Part shown: positions 7,799 to 16,783 of the stretch, piece by piece
How the letters are laid out: each line of letters starts with the position of its first letter
Position numbering within the stretch: the stretch's first letter is position 1
Assembly (NCBI RefSeq): GCF_009765355.1
Contig: NZ_VTHK01000008.1
Location: 215,212 to 279,211 of the forward strand
Length of the DNA: 64,000 bases
Source of the DNA: Amycolatopsis anabasis
GTDB lineage: Bacteria > Actinomycetota > Actinomycetes > Mycobacteriales > Pseudonocardiaceae
Reading direction: 5' to 3'
Notes under the pieces: generated by a model
What the model was told of the DNA's origin: nothing
Database searches by the model: none
What the model saw: the letters and a program-made list of their open reading frames with translations, nothing else
Made by a program: the position numbers and the translations under genes

Positions 7799-9469
7799 AT
7801 GGCGGGACCCGGTGATCGCCTGCTCTGCCGGCTGGCCGGGCTGCACCGCCTCCGCCTGATCGGCATCGTCGCAAGCGCCGCGCTGGCCACCGCCGCGGGT
7901 CTTCTGCTTCCCGAGGCGCTGGCCGCGGCGGTGGACGCGGTGATCTCCGGGCAACGCAGCTGGCCCCAGGTGCTCTGGCTGCTCGCCCTCGGCGGGGCGG
8001 AGATCGCCGCGGACATCGTCGGCGGCATCCTCACCGTGCGCGCGACGAGCGCCGCTTCGGCCTGGCTGCGCCGCGAACTCGCCGATCACCTGCTCGCCCT
8101 GGGCACCCGATCCCGGTTCGCCGACGGCGACGCGCTGAGCCGGTTGACCACCGACTGCACCGGTGCGGGCGCGGTCGTCTCGATCGTCGTCCAGCTCGGC
8201 TCGTCGGCGTTGATCTCCACCGGCGCGGTGCTGCTGCTCGCGCTGATGGACTGGCGGCTCGCCCTCGTCTTCCTGGCCAGCGTGCCGGTCGCGCTGCTGC
8301 TCGCCCGCTCGCATCTGCGCCACACCGCCGATGACGTCCTGACCTACCAGGAGGTTTCCGGCGAACTCTCGGCGCGCCTGCTCGACGCGGTGCGCGGGCT
8401 GCGCACGATCGCCGCCTCCGGCACCGCCGACGCCGAGACCGAACGCGTGCTGCGCCCGCTGCCCCGGCTCGGCGTCGCCGGGATCGGCATGTGGCGCACG
8501 CAGGCGAAGATGGTGTGGCGGGCGGCGCTGCTGCTGCCCGCGGTCGAACTGGCCGTGCTGGTCGCCGCCGGATTCGGCGTGCTGGCCGGGCGGCTCACCC
8601 TCGGCCAGGTCCTCGCCGCGCTCGGCTACGTGGCGCTCGGGATGACGATGGTGCACCAGATCCCGCTGCTCACCACGCTCGCCCGCGCGCGTTCCTGCGC
8701 GCGGCGGCTGTGCGAGGTCACCGGCACCCCGGCGCCCGAACCCGGCATGCTGCCGGTGCCCCCGGGCGTCGGCACGGTCGAACTGCGCCAGGTCACCGTC
8801 GCAGGCGCGCTCACCGACGTGAACCTGACCGTGCCGGGCGGCACTTTCCTCGCCGTGGCGGGGAAATCCGGCGCGGGGAAGTCCGCGCTCGCCGAGGTGC
8901 TCGGTGGGTTGCGGCAACCGGATTCCGGGGTGGCGCTCTTCGACGGCGTGCCGCTGGACCGGGTGCGCACCGAGGAGTTGCGCGCGGTCGTCGGCTACGC
9001 CTTCGAACGGCCCGCCCTGCTCGGCTCGACGGTCGCCGAGGCGGTCGGCTACGGCGCGTGGGCGGGCCGGGCCGCCATCCAGCGCGCGTGCCGGACCGCG
9101 CACGTGCACGACCTGGTGGTGCGGTTGCCCGAGGGCTATGACAACCCGCTCGCCGAAACCCCGCTCTCCGGCGGGGAAGCGCAGCGGCTCGGCCTGGCCC
9201 GGGCGCTGGCGCGCGGGCCCCGGGTGCTCGTCCTCGACGACGCGACCGCGAGCCTGGACACCGTCACCGAGTCCAGAGTGGACAGTGCGATCGCGGATGC
9301 CCTGCCGGGGCGGACCCGGATCGTGGTGACGCACCGGGCGGCCGCCGCGAGCCGGGCGGATCTGGTGGCCTGGCTGGACGGCGGCCGGATCCAGGCGGTC
9401 GCGCCGCACGAGCGGTTGTGGACGCTTCCCGGATATCGGGCGATCTTCACCGAGGGGGACACCCGGTGA
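7799..9469 (+). CDS. ABC exporter, TMD-NBD fusion (lanthipeptide export, RamA/AmfB-like)
   Basis: A half-transporter of 556 aa. The N-terminal membrane domain has several hydrophobic helices between residues 15 and 300. The ATPase has Walker A GKSGAGKSA near 354, the signature LSGGEAQ near 456 and Walker B VLVLDDATASLD. A C-terminal H-loop is present as VVTHRAA. ATG 7799 follows GGGGACGAG. It overlaps the next ABC gene by 4 nt (GTGA), so the two probably form a heterodimer. Position directly after the precursor indicates export of the modified peptide. Confidence 0.88.
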   Translation: MAGPGDRLLCRLAGLHRLRLIGIVASAALATAAGLLLPEALAAAVDAVISGQRSWPQVLWLLALGGAEIAADIVGGILTVRATSAASAWLRRELADHLLALGTRSRFADGDALSRLTTDCTGAGAVVSIVVQLGSSALISTGAVLLLALMDWRLALVFLASVPVALLLARSHLRHTADDVLTYQEVSGELSARLLDAVRGLRTIAASGTADAETERVLRPLPRLGVAGIGMWRTQAKMVWRAALLLPAVELAVLVAAGFGVLAGRLTLGQVLAALGYVALGMTMVHQIPLLTTLARARSCARRLCEVTGTPAPEPGMLPVPPGVGTVELRQVTVAGALTDVNLTVPGGTFLAVAGKSGAGKSALAEVLGGLRQPDSGVALFDGVPLDRVRTEELRAVVGYAFERPALLGSTVAEAVGYGAWAGRAAIQRACRTAHVHDLVVRLPEGYDNPLAETPLSGGEAQRLGLARALARGPRVLVLDDATASLDTVTESRVDSAIADALPGRTRIVVTHRAAAASRADLVAWLDGGRIQAVAPHERLWTLPGYRAIFTEGDTR

Positions 9470-11175
9470 TCAGGCTGTACTGGACGACCCTGGCCACCCA
9501 GTGGCGCGGCGGCCTGACGCTGCTCGGCTGCTCGGCCCTGGAAAGCGTGCCCGCCTTCTTCTCCGGCCGGCTCGTGCAGCTCGCCGTGGACCGCGGGTTC
9601 GCCGCCGGGAACCCGCGCGCCGGGGTCGGCTGGCTGCTGGTGTTCGCCGCGGTCGCCGTGCTCGGCGCGGTCGGTTCCCGGTTCGTGTGGCGGGAACTGG
9701 GCCGGGTCGTCGAGCCGATGCGGGACGCGCTGGTGACCGCGGTCGTGCGGGGCGTGCTGCACGACGCCCGCCCGCGCCGCGGCCCGGACGCCAGCGGGAT
9801 CGCGCGGATCACCCAGCACGTCGAGGTGGTGCGCGATGCGACCAGCGGACTGCTGGTGCAGGCGCGCGGCATGCTGGTGACCACGGCCGGTGCGCTGGCC
9901 GGGCTGTTCACCGTCGCCGGATCGCTGGCCTGGCTGGTGGCGGCGCCGGTCGTGGTTTCGCTGGTCCTCTTCGGCTGCCTGCTGCCCGCGCTGGCCCGGC
10001 GGCAGCGCGCGCAGGTGCTGGCCGACGAGGCGACCGCGGAAACCGCCGGCGGGGTGCTGGTCGGCATGCGGGACGTGGTGGCGTGCGGCGCCGAGGCGAC
10101 CGCCGGGATGGCGATCCACGCGGCCGTCGAGGAACAGGCCGAGGCGGCGATGCGGATGGCCCGGGCGACCGCGCTGCGGACCGCGGTCATCTCCCTCGGC
10201 GGGTTCGTGCCGCTCCTGCTGGTCCTGGTGGTCGCGCCGGGCCTGGTCGCCGCGGGGGCGATGTCGGCCGGGGCGGCCCTGGGTTCGCTGGTGTACCTGG
10301 CCACCACCCTGCAGCCCGCGTTGCGCGGGCTCGCGGCGACCTCGAGCACGGTGGTGCTGCGGCTGCTGGTGGCGTTGCGGCGGTTGAGCGAGGCGGCCGT
10401 CGAACCGGAACCGGCGGGCGGCGACGCGGAACCGGCGACGATCGGGATCGCGGTGCGGGGCCTGACCTTCGGCTGGGGCGCGCACGCCGAACCGGTGGTC
10501 CGCGACCTGGACCTGGACCTGGCCGGCGGCGACCACCTGGCGGTCGTCGGGCCGAGCGGGATCGGCAAGTCGACGCTGGCCGGGCTGCTCACCGGGATGC
10601 TGGCGCCGCAGGCGGGCCGGGTGCTGCTCGGCGGCGCACCTGTGCGCGAGGTGCGGCCGGAAACGCGCCACCGGCTGGTCACCCTGGTCCCGCAGGAGAC
10701 CTATGTCTTCGCCGGAACCGTCCGGGAGAACCTCGCGCTGTTCGCGCCCGCCGCGACCGACGCGCACCTCACGGCCGCGCTCGAGGCGGTCGGCGCGGCG
10801 GAACTGGCGGACCGCCTCGGCGGGCTGTCCGCCGAACTCGGCCACGAGGCCGCGGGACTGTCCGCGGGTGAGGCGCAGCTGCTCGCGCTGGCCCGGGTGT
10901 ACGCGAGCCCGGCGCGGGTGGTGATCCTCGACGAGGCCACCGCGCACCTCGATCCGGTGGCCGAGGCGCGCGCCGAACGCGCGTTCGCCGGACGCGGCGG
11001 GATCCTGGTGGTCATCGCGCACCGGCTGTCGTCGGCGTTGCGCGCGGACCGGGTGCTGGTGATGGACGGGGACACCACGCTGCTCGGGACGCACGCGGAA
11101 CTGCTGACGGGGTCGGCCCGGTATGCCGCGTTGATGCGCGCGTGGACCGACCCCGTCGCGCGGGTCGCCGTTTAG
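9466..11175 (+). CDS. ABC exporter, TMD-NBD fusion, second subunit (RamB/AmfA-like)
   Basis: A 569-aa partner of the preceding half-transporter, with about six membrane segments in the first 310 residues. The nucleotide-binding domain has Walker A GPSGIGKST near 362, a Q-loop LVPQET, a signature LSAGEAQ (Gly to Ala at the third position) near 464, Walker B VVILDEATAHLD and H-loop VIAHRLS. GTG 9466 overlaps the upstream stop, indicating translational coupling. It is the last gene of the lanthipeptide unit, followed by a hairpin at 11199. Confidence 0.88.
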   Translation: MIRLYWTTLATQWRGGLTLLGCSALESVPAFFSGRLVQLAVDRGFAAGNPRAGVGWLLVFAAVAVLGAVGSRFVWRELGRVVEPMRDALVTAVVRGVLHDARPRRGPDASGIARITQHVEVVRDATSGLLVQARGMLVTTAGALAGLFTVAGSLAWLVAAPVVVSLVLFGCLLPALARRQRAQVLADEATAETAGGVLVGMRDVVACGAEATAGMAIHAAVEEQAEAAMRMARATALRTAVISLGGFVPLLLVLVVAPGLVAAGAMSAGAALGSLVYLATTLQPALRGLAATSSTVVLRLLVALRRLSEAAVEPEPAGGDAEPATIGIAVRGLTFGWGAHAEPVVRDLDLDLAGGDHLAVVGPSGIGKSTLAGLLTGMLAPQAGRVLLGGAPVREVRPETRHRLVTLVPQETYVFAGTVRENLALFAPAATDAHLTAALEAVGAAELADRLGGLSAELGHEAAGLSAGEAQLLALARVYASPARVVILDEATAHLDPVAEARAERAFAGRGGILVVIAHRLSSALRADRVLVMDGDTTLLGTHAELLTGSARYAALMRAWTDPVARVAV

Positions 11176-11198
11176 CCCCCGGGTGAAAACGGCGCGGT

Positions 11199-11223
11199 GC
11201 GGCCCGCCCCCAGGTCGGGCCGC
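11199..11223. terminator. Hairpin after the lanthipeptide operon
   Basis: A perfect 8-bp stem, GCGGCCCG with CGGGCCGC, around a 9-nt loop, 24 nt after the last ABC gene. There is no T-run, so a rho-independent terminator is plausible but not certain. Confidence 0.5.
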
Positions 11224-11297
11224 CAGGCACCACTCTGCGGCACCGATCTTGAGAGAACCTTCGGCAAACCTTGAATCCCCAGGCAAGGCCGTACTCG

Positions 11298-11322
11298 GGC
11301 GCGCTTTCCCCAAAAGCGCCCT
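11298..11322. repeat. Intergenic imperfect palindrome
   Basis: GGGCGCGCTTTCCCC followed by AAAAGCGCCC forms an imperfect hairpin between the convergent lanthipeptide and thioesterase units. CCTTG...CAAGG (11270-11289) lies beside it. Similar arms (GCGC-CTTT / AAAG-GCGC) recur at 16832. Confidence 0.4.
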
Positions 11323-11337
11323 GGTCGTTAGCTTAGC

Positions 11338-11757
11338 TCAGGAATTCACGCGCAGGGCTTCCAGTGATTCGCGGAGTTTTCCGGTGACCTCCACCGGGCG
11401 CCGGGATTCCCGGTCGACGAACACGTGCACGAAATGACCTTCCGCCGCGGGTTCCCCGCCGCCCTCGCGGAAGATGCCGATCTCGTACCGCACGCTCGAC
11501 CGCCCGAGGTGGCCGACCCGCAGCCCGACCGAAAGCACGTCCGGGAACGCCACCGAGCCGTGGTAGTTGCAGTGTGACTCGACGCACAGCCCGATGACCT
11601 CGCCGGTGTGCATGTCCAGCCCGCCGCGTTCGATCAGCCAGGCGTTGATCACGGTGTCCATCAGCGCGTAGTGCACGACGTTGTTCACGTGCCCGTAGAC
11701 GTCGTTGTCCTTCCAGCGGGTCGGCACGCGCTGCCAGTGCGGGTAGTCGCCGTTCAC
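11338..11757 (-). CDS. 4HBT-type hotdog thioesterase
   Basis: About 139 aa, single hotdog domain. It starts VNGDYPHWQRVPTRWKDND, and DNDVYGHVNN contains the Asp of the 4-hydroxybenzoyl-CoA thioesterase class. Expected to hydrolyse an acyl- or aroyl-CoA. GTG 11757 overlaps the TGA of the upstream transhydrogenase gene (stop 11754-11756), so it is translationally coupled. A GTG one codon earlier is equally possible. Substrate cannot be read from the sequence; the coupled HOT-like enzyme suggests hydroxy-acid or dicarboxylate chemistry. Confidence 0.85.
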   Translation of the reverse strand: MNGDYPHWQRVPTRWKDNDVYGHVNNVVHYALMDTVINAWLIERGGLDMHTGEVIGLCVESHCNYHGSVAFPDVLSVGLRVGHLGRSSVRYEIGIFREGGGEPAAEGHFVHVFVDRESRRPVEVTGKLRESLEALRVNS

Positions 11758-13028
11758 CACAGCGAAACCGATCGCCGCAGGATCTCCGCCAGGTCCTCTT
11801 CGGACGGTTGCCGCGGCGCGGTCGCCAGCAGCCGCTGTTGTTTCACCGTTCCCTCCACCAGACTGTCCACATCGGACTCCGAGTAGCCGACCCCGCCGAT
11901 CCCGTTCGGGATCCCGATGTCGGCCATCAGTTTCCGCAGCGCCGCGGGCAGGTAGTCCGCGTCGTCGGCGGGCCGGTCGAGTTCCGGCGCGAGCAGTTCG
12001 GCCACCCGCAGATGCCGCCGCGGCGCGGCGTCGAAGGTGAACCGGAACGCCTCGGGCGCGGTCAGCGAAACCGCCATCCCGTGCGGCACCATCGCCTCCT
12101 CGGCCGGGTAGCCGTCCGGGTGGAAGTCCCGCACCTGCCCGGCGATCGGGTACGCGTTCGCGTGCGGGATGTGCACGCCCGCGTTGCCGAACCCGAGCCC
12201 GGCGAAGGTGGCCGCCAGCGCCATGTCCTCGCGCGCGGCGACGTCGTCGCCGTCGGTCACCGCGGCGCGCAGCGAATCGCGCAGCAGGGACAGGGCGCGT
12301 TCGGCGAACATGTCCGCGAGCGGGTTCGCGCCGCAGTAGGGCACCCGTTGCTCCGGCCGCTTCCGCTCGAACTCGGTGTACGGCTTGGCGGTGTAGCTCT
12401 CCGCCGCGTGGCACAGGATGTCCATCCCGCTCGCCGCGGTCACCCCGGACGGCTGGCTGAGCATGAGCCGCGGATCCACCACGGCGAGGGCCGGGCGCAG
12501 CTTGAGGTGGCTGATCCCGCTCTTCACCCGCAGCGACAACACGTCGAGCACGCACACCGTGGTGCTCTCCGAGCCGGTCCCGGTGGTGGTCGGCACCGCG
12601 ACCAGGGGCTTCAGCGGCGCGCTCGGCGCCCGGCCGCCGCCGACCGGCGCGTTGACGTAGTCCATCAGGTCGCCGTCGTTGCTGGTCAACAGGTTCACCG
12701 CCTTCGCGGTGTCGATGGTCGACCCGCCGCCGACCGCGACGAAGGCGTCCCACGGACCGGTGCCGCGCGCGTGGTCGACCGCCTTGCGCATGCTGATGTC
12801 GGTCGGCTCGACGTGCACGCCGTCGAAGATCTCCGCGTGCACGCCGTATCCGGCGATGCCCTCGGCGATCCGGTGCGGCCAGCCGGTCGCCGCCACCCGG
12901 GGGTCGGTGATCACCAGCACCCGTTTCGCGCCGTACTGGGTCAGGTCGTAGCCGATCTCGTCGCACGCCCCGCGCCCGTACTTCAGCGCGGGCGCGCCGT
13001 AGGTGAACACCGTCTCTGCGGAAGTCAA
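11754..13028 (-). CDS. Hydroxyacid-oxoacid transhydrogenase-like iron-containing alcohol dehydrogenase
   Basis: About 424 aa of the type III iron-dependent ADH fold, closest in feel to ADHFE1/HOT. That enzyme oxidises 4-hydroxybutyrate while reducing 2-oxoglutarate. Visible features are the N-terminal FTYGAPALKYGRGACDEIG, the nucleotide-binding VAVGGGSTIDTAKA, and metal-ligand histidines in ILCHAAES and VPHGMAVS. TTG 13028 is preferred because AAAGGGG lies about 9 nt upstream and the family N-terminus begins there. The frame stays open to 13112. It is coupled to the thioesterase and divergent from a ThDP enzyme at 13165. The exact substrate is uncertain. Confidence 0.82.
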   Translation of the reverse strand: MTSAETVFTYGAPALKYGRGACDEIGYDLTQYGAKRVLVITDPRVAATGWPHRIAEGIAGYGVHAEIFDGVHVEPTDISMRKAVDHARGTGPWDAFVAVGGGSTIDTAKAVNLLTSNDGDLMDYVNAPVGGGRAPSAPLKPLVAVPTTTGTGSESTTVCVLDVLSLRVKSGISHLKLRPALAVVDPRLMLSQPSGVTAASGMDILCHAAESYTAKPYTEFERKRPEQRVPYCGANPLADMFAERALSLLRDSLRAAVTDGDDVAAREDMALAATFAGLGFGNAGVHIPHANAYPIAGQVRDFHPDGYPAEEAMVPHGMAVSLTAPEAFRFTFDAAPRRHLRVAELLAPELDRPADDADYLPAALRKLMADIGIPNGIGGVGYSESDVDSLVEGTVKQQRLLATAPRQPSEEDLAEILRRSVSLW

Positions 13029-13164
13029 CTTCGCGTACCCCTTTGCCGCTCGAAGGCCTGCCCCGAGATTAAGGCTCCGGACCCGTTCCCCGGAATCGGT
13101 CCTTTCGGGCAACCCGAAAAATTCTCACCAATAGCCGATCAACTCTGAGTTGAGCGGGACCCGA

Positions 13165-14877
13165 ATGGACCGCGGGTCATCACTTGACCGGGCTAACCGT
13201 TTCTCAATACTGTGGCCTATCAGGTATCACCGGGGCTGGACCGTCGCGCAGACGGCCGTACGCATTCTTTCCGACGCCGGCGTGCGACGCACGTACATGG
13301 TGCCGGGCGACTCTTTCCTAGAACTGGTCGACGCGCTGCAGCTCGGGCCGGGTATGACGCTCGTCACCACCCGCCACGAAGCCGGGGCGTCGTTCATGGC
13401 CGAGGCCGAGGGGAAGCTGCGGGACATGCCCGCGCTCGTGCTCGGCAGCCGGGGGCCGGGCATCACGAACCTCGCGATCGGCGTGCACACCGCGTATCAG
13501 GACGAGACCCCGATGGTGGTCCTGCTCGGCCGCCGCCCGACGAGCATCCTGACCCGGGACAGCGCGGACAGCGTCGACGAGATCGACTCGACCGAGCTCT
13601 TCCGGCCGTTCTCCAAGTGGGCGGCCGAGGCCGCGTCGGCCGCCGAGGTCCCCGCCCTCCTCGTCGAGGCGCTCAACCAGGCGCAGTCCGGCCGCCGCGG
13701 CCCCGCGGTGCTGTCGGTGCCGTCCGACTTCTGGGTCGCCCCCTTCGACGCGTCGATCGGTGACCTGAACGTCGGCGGCGCGCACAACGGCGCGCTGCAC
13801 CGCTCCGCCGACGAGGTCGCCGCGCTGCTCAACGACTCCCGCTACCCGGTGGTGATCGCGGGCGCCCGGGCCCGGCTCGCCCGCGACGAGCTGGTGACCG
13901 CCGCCGAACAGCTCGGCTTCTCGGTCTACAACGCGTTCCGGCGCCAGGACGCGTTCCCGGAGAACCATTCCCGGTATGCGGGACATCTCGGCATCGGCAT
14001 CCCGGCCCGCCAGCTCGACGCGCTCGACCGCGCGGATCTGGTGATCTCCCTCGGCGCGCGGCTGGACGAGATCACCACGCAGGGCTACCGCTACCCGCTG
14101 CCGTCGCAGACCCTGGTGATGGTCGGCACCGGGCTGCCCGACACCCGCCGCCGCGGCCTGACCTTCCGCGTCGAATCCGAGATCGAGCCGTTCCTGCGCG
14201 AACTGCGCGCGGTGGCCGCGCCGCGGACCCGCCGCAGCTCCGCCGCCAACGCCGCGGTGCACACCTTCATGACGCCGCCGGACACCAGCGAGGCCGTGCT
14301 CGTGCACCCGGCGGACGTGGTGCGCACGGTCCGCAAGCTCGCGCCCGAGGACACGATCGTCACCAACGACGCCGGGAACTTCGCCGGATTCGTCCACCGG
14401 TACTGGTGCTTCACCGCGCCGCGCACGCAGCTCGGCCCGGCGAACGGCGCCCTGGGCTACGCGGTGCCGGCCGCGGTCGCCGCCAAACTCGCCGAGCCCG
14501 AGCGCACGGTGGTGGCGATGGTCGGCGACGGCGGCGCGCTGATGACCGGGCAGGAGATCGAGACGGCCGTGCGCTACCGCGCGCCGATCATCGTGCTGGT
14601 CTTCCAGAACGGGTTGTACGGCACGGTCGCCATGCACCAGGCGCGCACGCACGGGCGGCTGTCCGGGGTGACGCTCGACGCGGTCGACTTCGCGTCCTGG
14701 GCGCGCGGGCTCGGCGCGGCGGGCTACACCGTCGAGGATCCGCAGGACCTGGAGCCGACCGTGCACCGGGCGTTGCGGCACCAGCGGCCGACCGTGATCG
14801 ACGTGCGCACCGATCCGGACGTGATCACCCCGGAGACCCGGCTGAGCAGCCTCTTCCACGCCGACCGGTCGGTCTGA
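13165..14877 (+). CDS. Thiamine-diphosphate-dependent enzyme (acetolactate-synthase-like)
   Basis: About 570 aa with the three ThDP domains in order. The N-terminal Pyr domain carries the conserved Glu in RHEAGASF, a central FAD/nucleotide-like domain follows, and the C-terminal PP domain has GDGGALMTGQEIETAV...FQN (the GDG-N ThDP/Mg motif). ALS, oxalyl-CoA decarboxylase and glyoxylate carboligase share this architecture. No regulatory small subunit is adjacent, arguing for a catabolic or secondary role. ATG 13165 was taken; a TTG at 13150 is upstream. It is transcribed divergently from the HOT-like gene, with about 136 bp between them. Confidence 0.8.
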   Translation: MDRGSSLDRANRFSILWPIRYHRGWTVAQTAVRILSDAGVRRTYMVPGDSFLELVDALQLGPGMTLVTTRHEAGASFMAEAEGKLRDMPALVLGSRGPGITNLAIGVHTAYQDETPMVVLLGRRPTSILTRDSADSVDEIDSTELFRPFSKWAAEAASAAEVPALLVEALNQAQSGRRGPAVLSVPSDFWVAPFDASIGDLNVGGAHNGALHRSADEVAALLNDSRYPVVIAGARARLARDELVTAAEQLGFSVYNAFRRQDAFPENHSRYAGHLGIGIPARQLDALDRADLVISLGARLDEITTQGYRYPLPSQTLVMVGTGLPDTRRRGLTFRVESEIEPFLRELRAVAAPRTRRSSAANAAVHTFMTPPDTSEAVLVHPADVVRTVRKLAPEDTIVTNDAGNFAGFVHRYWCFTAPRTQLGPANGALGYAVPAAVAAKLAEPERTVVAMVGDGGALMTGQEIETAVRYRAPIIVLVFQNGLYGTVAMHQARTHGRLSGVTLDAVDFASWARGLGAAGYTVEDPQDLEPTVHRALRHQRPTVIDVRTDPDVITPETRLSSLFHADRSV

Positions 14878-15189
14878 GATCAGGTGGGTTTCCGGAAGTG
14901 GCTCAGCCATGGCGCCCGGGCGGTGGGTCGGGTACCGTCAAGGACGTAGGCAGAGTTGGCCGCTTGAGTCGCGGCGGCCGGCCTTGAAGTGACGCGGCGC
15001 AGCCGCTCAAAAGATCGGAGTGCTACGGCGACGGCGATCTGCCGCACCAGGCACGTTGCGGGCAAGGATTTCGCAGCCCCCTTCTGCTAGGAACGCACCT
15101 TATTTTCACCCGTTTTTTCATACTGTCGCGCCGTGCGCCCGCCCGGCGTGGTGGATTGATGCCCGATTTCCCCCACACACGAGGAATTC
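14878..15189. other. Intergenic region before the desaturase gene
   Basis: 312 bp with no convincing gene. The right end is T-rich and contains TACTGT near 15120, a possible -10 element. GAGGAATTC just before 15190 provides the ribosome binding site. Nothing else stands out. Confidence 0.5.
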
Positions 15190-16125
15190 ATGACCGGTAC
15201 CGAGACCCCCACCCGACGACCGAAACCGATTATCTCCGGCCTGAAATCGATGCCGGAACACGTTACGGTGAAAGTGTTCGTGCTCTTGCCGTTGCTGGCA
15301 CTGGCCGCCGCCGTGCCGTTCGCCTGGGGATGGGGGTTGAGCTGGCTCGACCTGACGATCGGCGCGGTTTTCTTCGTCGTCAGCGGGCTCGGCGTCACGG
15401 CCGGGTATCACCGGTATTTCACGCACGGTTCGTTCAAGGCGAAGCGGCCACTCCGGATCGCGCTCGCGATCGCCGGGAACCTGGCGGCGCAGGGGCCGGT
15501 CACCACCTGGGTCGCCGACCACCGGCGGCACCACGCCTTCTCCGACCGGGTCGGTGACCCGCATTCGCCGTGGCTGTTCGGCACCGGCCCGCGCGCCCTG
15601 GCGAAGGGCTTCTGGCACGCGCACATGGGGTGGCTGTTCGAGCGCGAGGTCACGAACGCGCAGCGGTTCGCGCCGGATCTGCTCGGCGACCGGGACATCC
15701 GGATCGTCGACCGGCTGTTCCCGGTGTGGGTCGCGCTGACGTTCCTGCTCCCGGGGGTGGCCGGGGGGCTGCTCACCTGGTCGATCTGGGGTGGCGTGAC
15801 CGCGTTGTTCTGGGCCGGGTTCGTCCGGGTCGCGCTGCTGCACCACGTCACCTGGTCGGTCAACTCGATCTGTCACATGATCGGCGAGCGGCCGTTCACC
15901 AGCCGCGACAAGGCGGCGAACTTCTGGCCGCTGGCGATCTTCTCGTTCGGCGAGTCGTGGCACAATCTGCACCACGCCGATCCGACCTGTGCTCGGCACG
16001 GCGTGCTGCGGGGGCAGATCGACATCTCCGCGCGGCTGATCTGGATCTTCGAGAAGTTCGGCTGGGCGTCGAACGTGCGCTGGCCGACTCCGGCCCGGTT
16101 GACCCGCATCACCGCACAGCACTAG
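15190..16125 (+). CDS. Membrane acyl-CoA desaturase (stearoyl-CoA delta-9 type)
   Basis: A 311-aa integral membrane di-iron desaturase introducing a cis double bond into a long acyl chain. The three histidine boxes are present: HRYFTH, HRRHH and HNLHH. Hydrophobic pairs flank them at about 25-75 and 170-220. Length is normal for bacterial acyl-CoA desaturases. ATG 15190 follows GAGGAATTC. A 56-aa gene starts 21 nt after its stop and may be co-transcribed. No ferredoxin or reductase partner is adjacent. Confidence 0.9.
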   Translation: MTGTETPTRRPKPIISGLKSMPEHVTVKVFVLLPLLALAAAVPFAWGWGLSWLDLTIGAVFFVVSGLGVTAGYHRYFTHGSFKAKRPLRIALAIAGNLAAQGPVTTWVADHRRHHAFSDRVGDPHSPWLFGTGPRALAKGFWHAHMGWLFEREVTNAQRFAPDLLGDRDIRIVDRLFPVWVALTFLLPGVAGGLLTWSIWGGVTALFWAGFVRVALLHHVTWSVNSICHMIGERPFTSRDKAANFWPLAIFSFGESWHNLHHADPTCARHGVLRGQIDISARLIWIFEKFGWASNVRWPTPARLTRITAQH

Positions 16126-16146
16126 TCCCGTCCGGAAAGGACCCGT

Positions 16147-16317
16147 ATGGCCGAAGAGGCAACAGGCACCGCGCGAGCGCGCTCCGGTGTGCCGCCGCTG
16201 GTGTTCAGCTCGGAGGGTGAGCCCGCCGAGAACACGACCGTCCAGGTCGACCTCGACGTGGTGACCAGATCGCCATTCACCGTCGAGCCCGCGCCGCGGA
16301 GCGCGAAAGTTGAATAG
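16147..16317 (+). CDS. Small conserved-looking protein downstream of the desaturase
   Basis: A 56-aa reading frame with a good ribosome binding site (GGAAAGGA, 6 nt before ATG 16147), 21 nt after the desaturase stop. The protein begins MAEEATGTARARSGVPPLVF, is acidic in the middle, and has no transmembrane segment or cysteines. I do not recognise a family. Operon placement and codon choice (strong GC at third positions) favour a real gene. It might be an accessory or regulator of the desaturase, but that is speculation. Confidence 0.55.
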   Translation: MAEEATGTARARSGVPPLVFSSEGEPAENTTVQVDLDVVTRSPFTVEPAPRSAKVE

Positions 16318-16528
16318 CGTGCGAATCACCCGGATGGGCCGGTTGGCAAATCGAGCCGGTCTGTGCTTTACTTGTGGTGGTCTCAAGTTTTTGTGTTCGT
16401 GCTAACCCACGCTCGCAAGATCTCGCGGGCGTAGTGGTTCCTCTTCCGGGAAGCAAACCGCCTCGCAGGCGACCCGAGACGCCGAAGTGGTTTCTCGTTT
16501 TTGTTTGTTACACATGGAGAATATTTTT
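16318..16528 (+). promoter_or_regulatory. Promoter and long 5' leader of cold-shock gene
   Basis: The stretch includes TTGGCA near 16342 and TTTACTT about 18 nt later, a plausible promoter. This leaves a leader of about 150 nt that becomes T-rich before GGAG and the ATG. Long structured leaders are typical of cspA genes, where they control mRNA stability and translation at low temperature. Confidence 0.5.
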
Positions 16529-16732
16529 ATGACTCAGGGCACTGTGAAGTGGTTCAACTCCGAGAAGGGGTTCGGCTTCATCACCCCCGACAACGGTGGC
16601 GGCGACGTCTTCGTGCACTACTCGGAAATCCAGGGCAACGGCTTCCGTAGCCTGGAGGAGAACGCCCGCGTCGAGTTCGAGATCGGTCAGGGCCAGAAGG
16701 GCCCGCAGGCCACCTCGGTCACCGTCATCTGA
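16529..16732 (+). CDS. cspA: Cold-shock protein CspA family
   Basis: A 67-aa single cold-shock domain. RNP-1 KGFGFI and RNP-2 VFVHYS are intact, and it begins [14 protein letters not shown]. It binds single-stranded RNA/DNA and melts RNA structure. ATG 16529 follows TGGAGAATATTTTT. The frame is open upstream, but the family N-terminus fixes the start. It is followed by a strong terminator. A second copy lies at 38262 in this window, with the same length and about 80% similar sequence. Confidence 0.95.
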   Translation: MTQGTVKWFNSEKGFGFITPDNGGGDVFVHYSEIQGNGFRSLEENARVEFEIGQGQKGPQATSVTVI

Positions 16733-16747
16733 CGCAGACTTCGAACT

Positions 16748-16783
16748 GAGAGCCGTCGCCCCGCTTCTGGGGCGGCGGCTCTC
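16748..16783 (+). terminator. Rho-independent-like terminator after cspA
   Basis: A 15-bp stem (GAGAGCCGTCGCCCC / GGGGCGGCGGCTCTC, one G-T pair) with loop GCTTCT, 15 nt after the cspA stop. Confidence 0.85.

Noticed and set aside
7370..11313. Two long minus-strand frames (7370-9409, 9136-11313)
   Set aside because: Antisense to the two ABC exporters; no domains and no ribosome binding sites.
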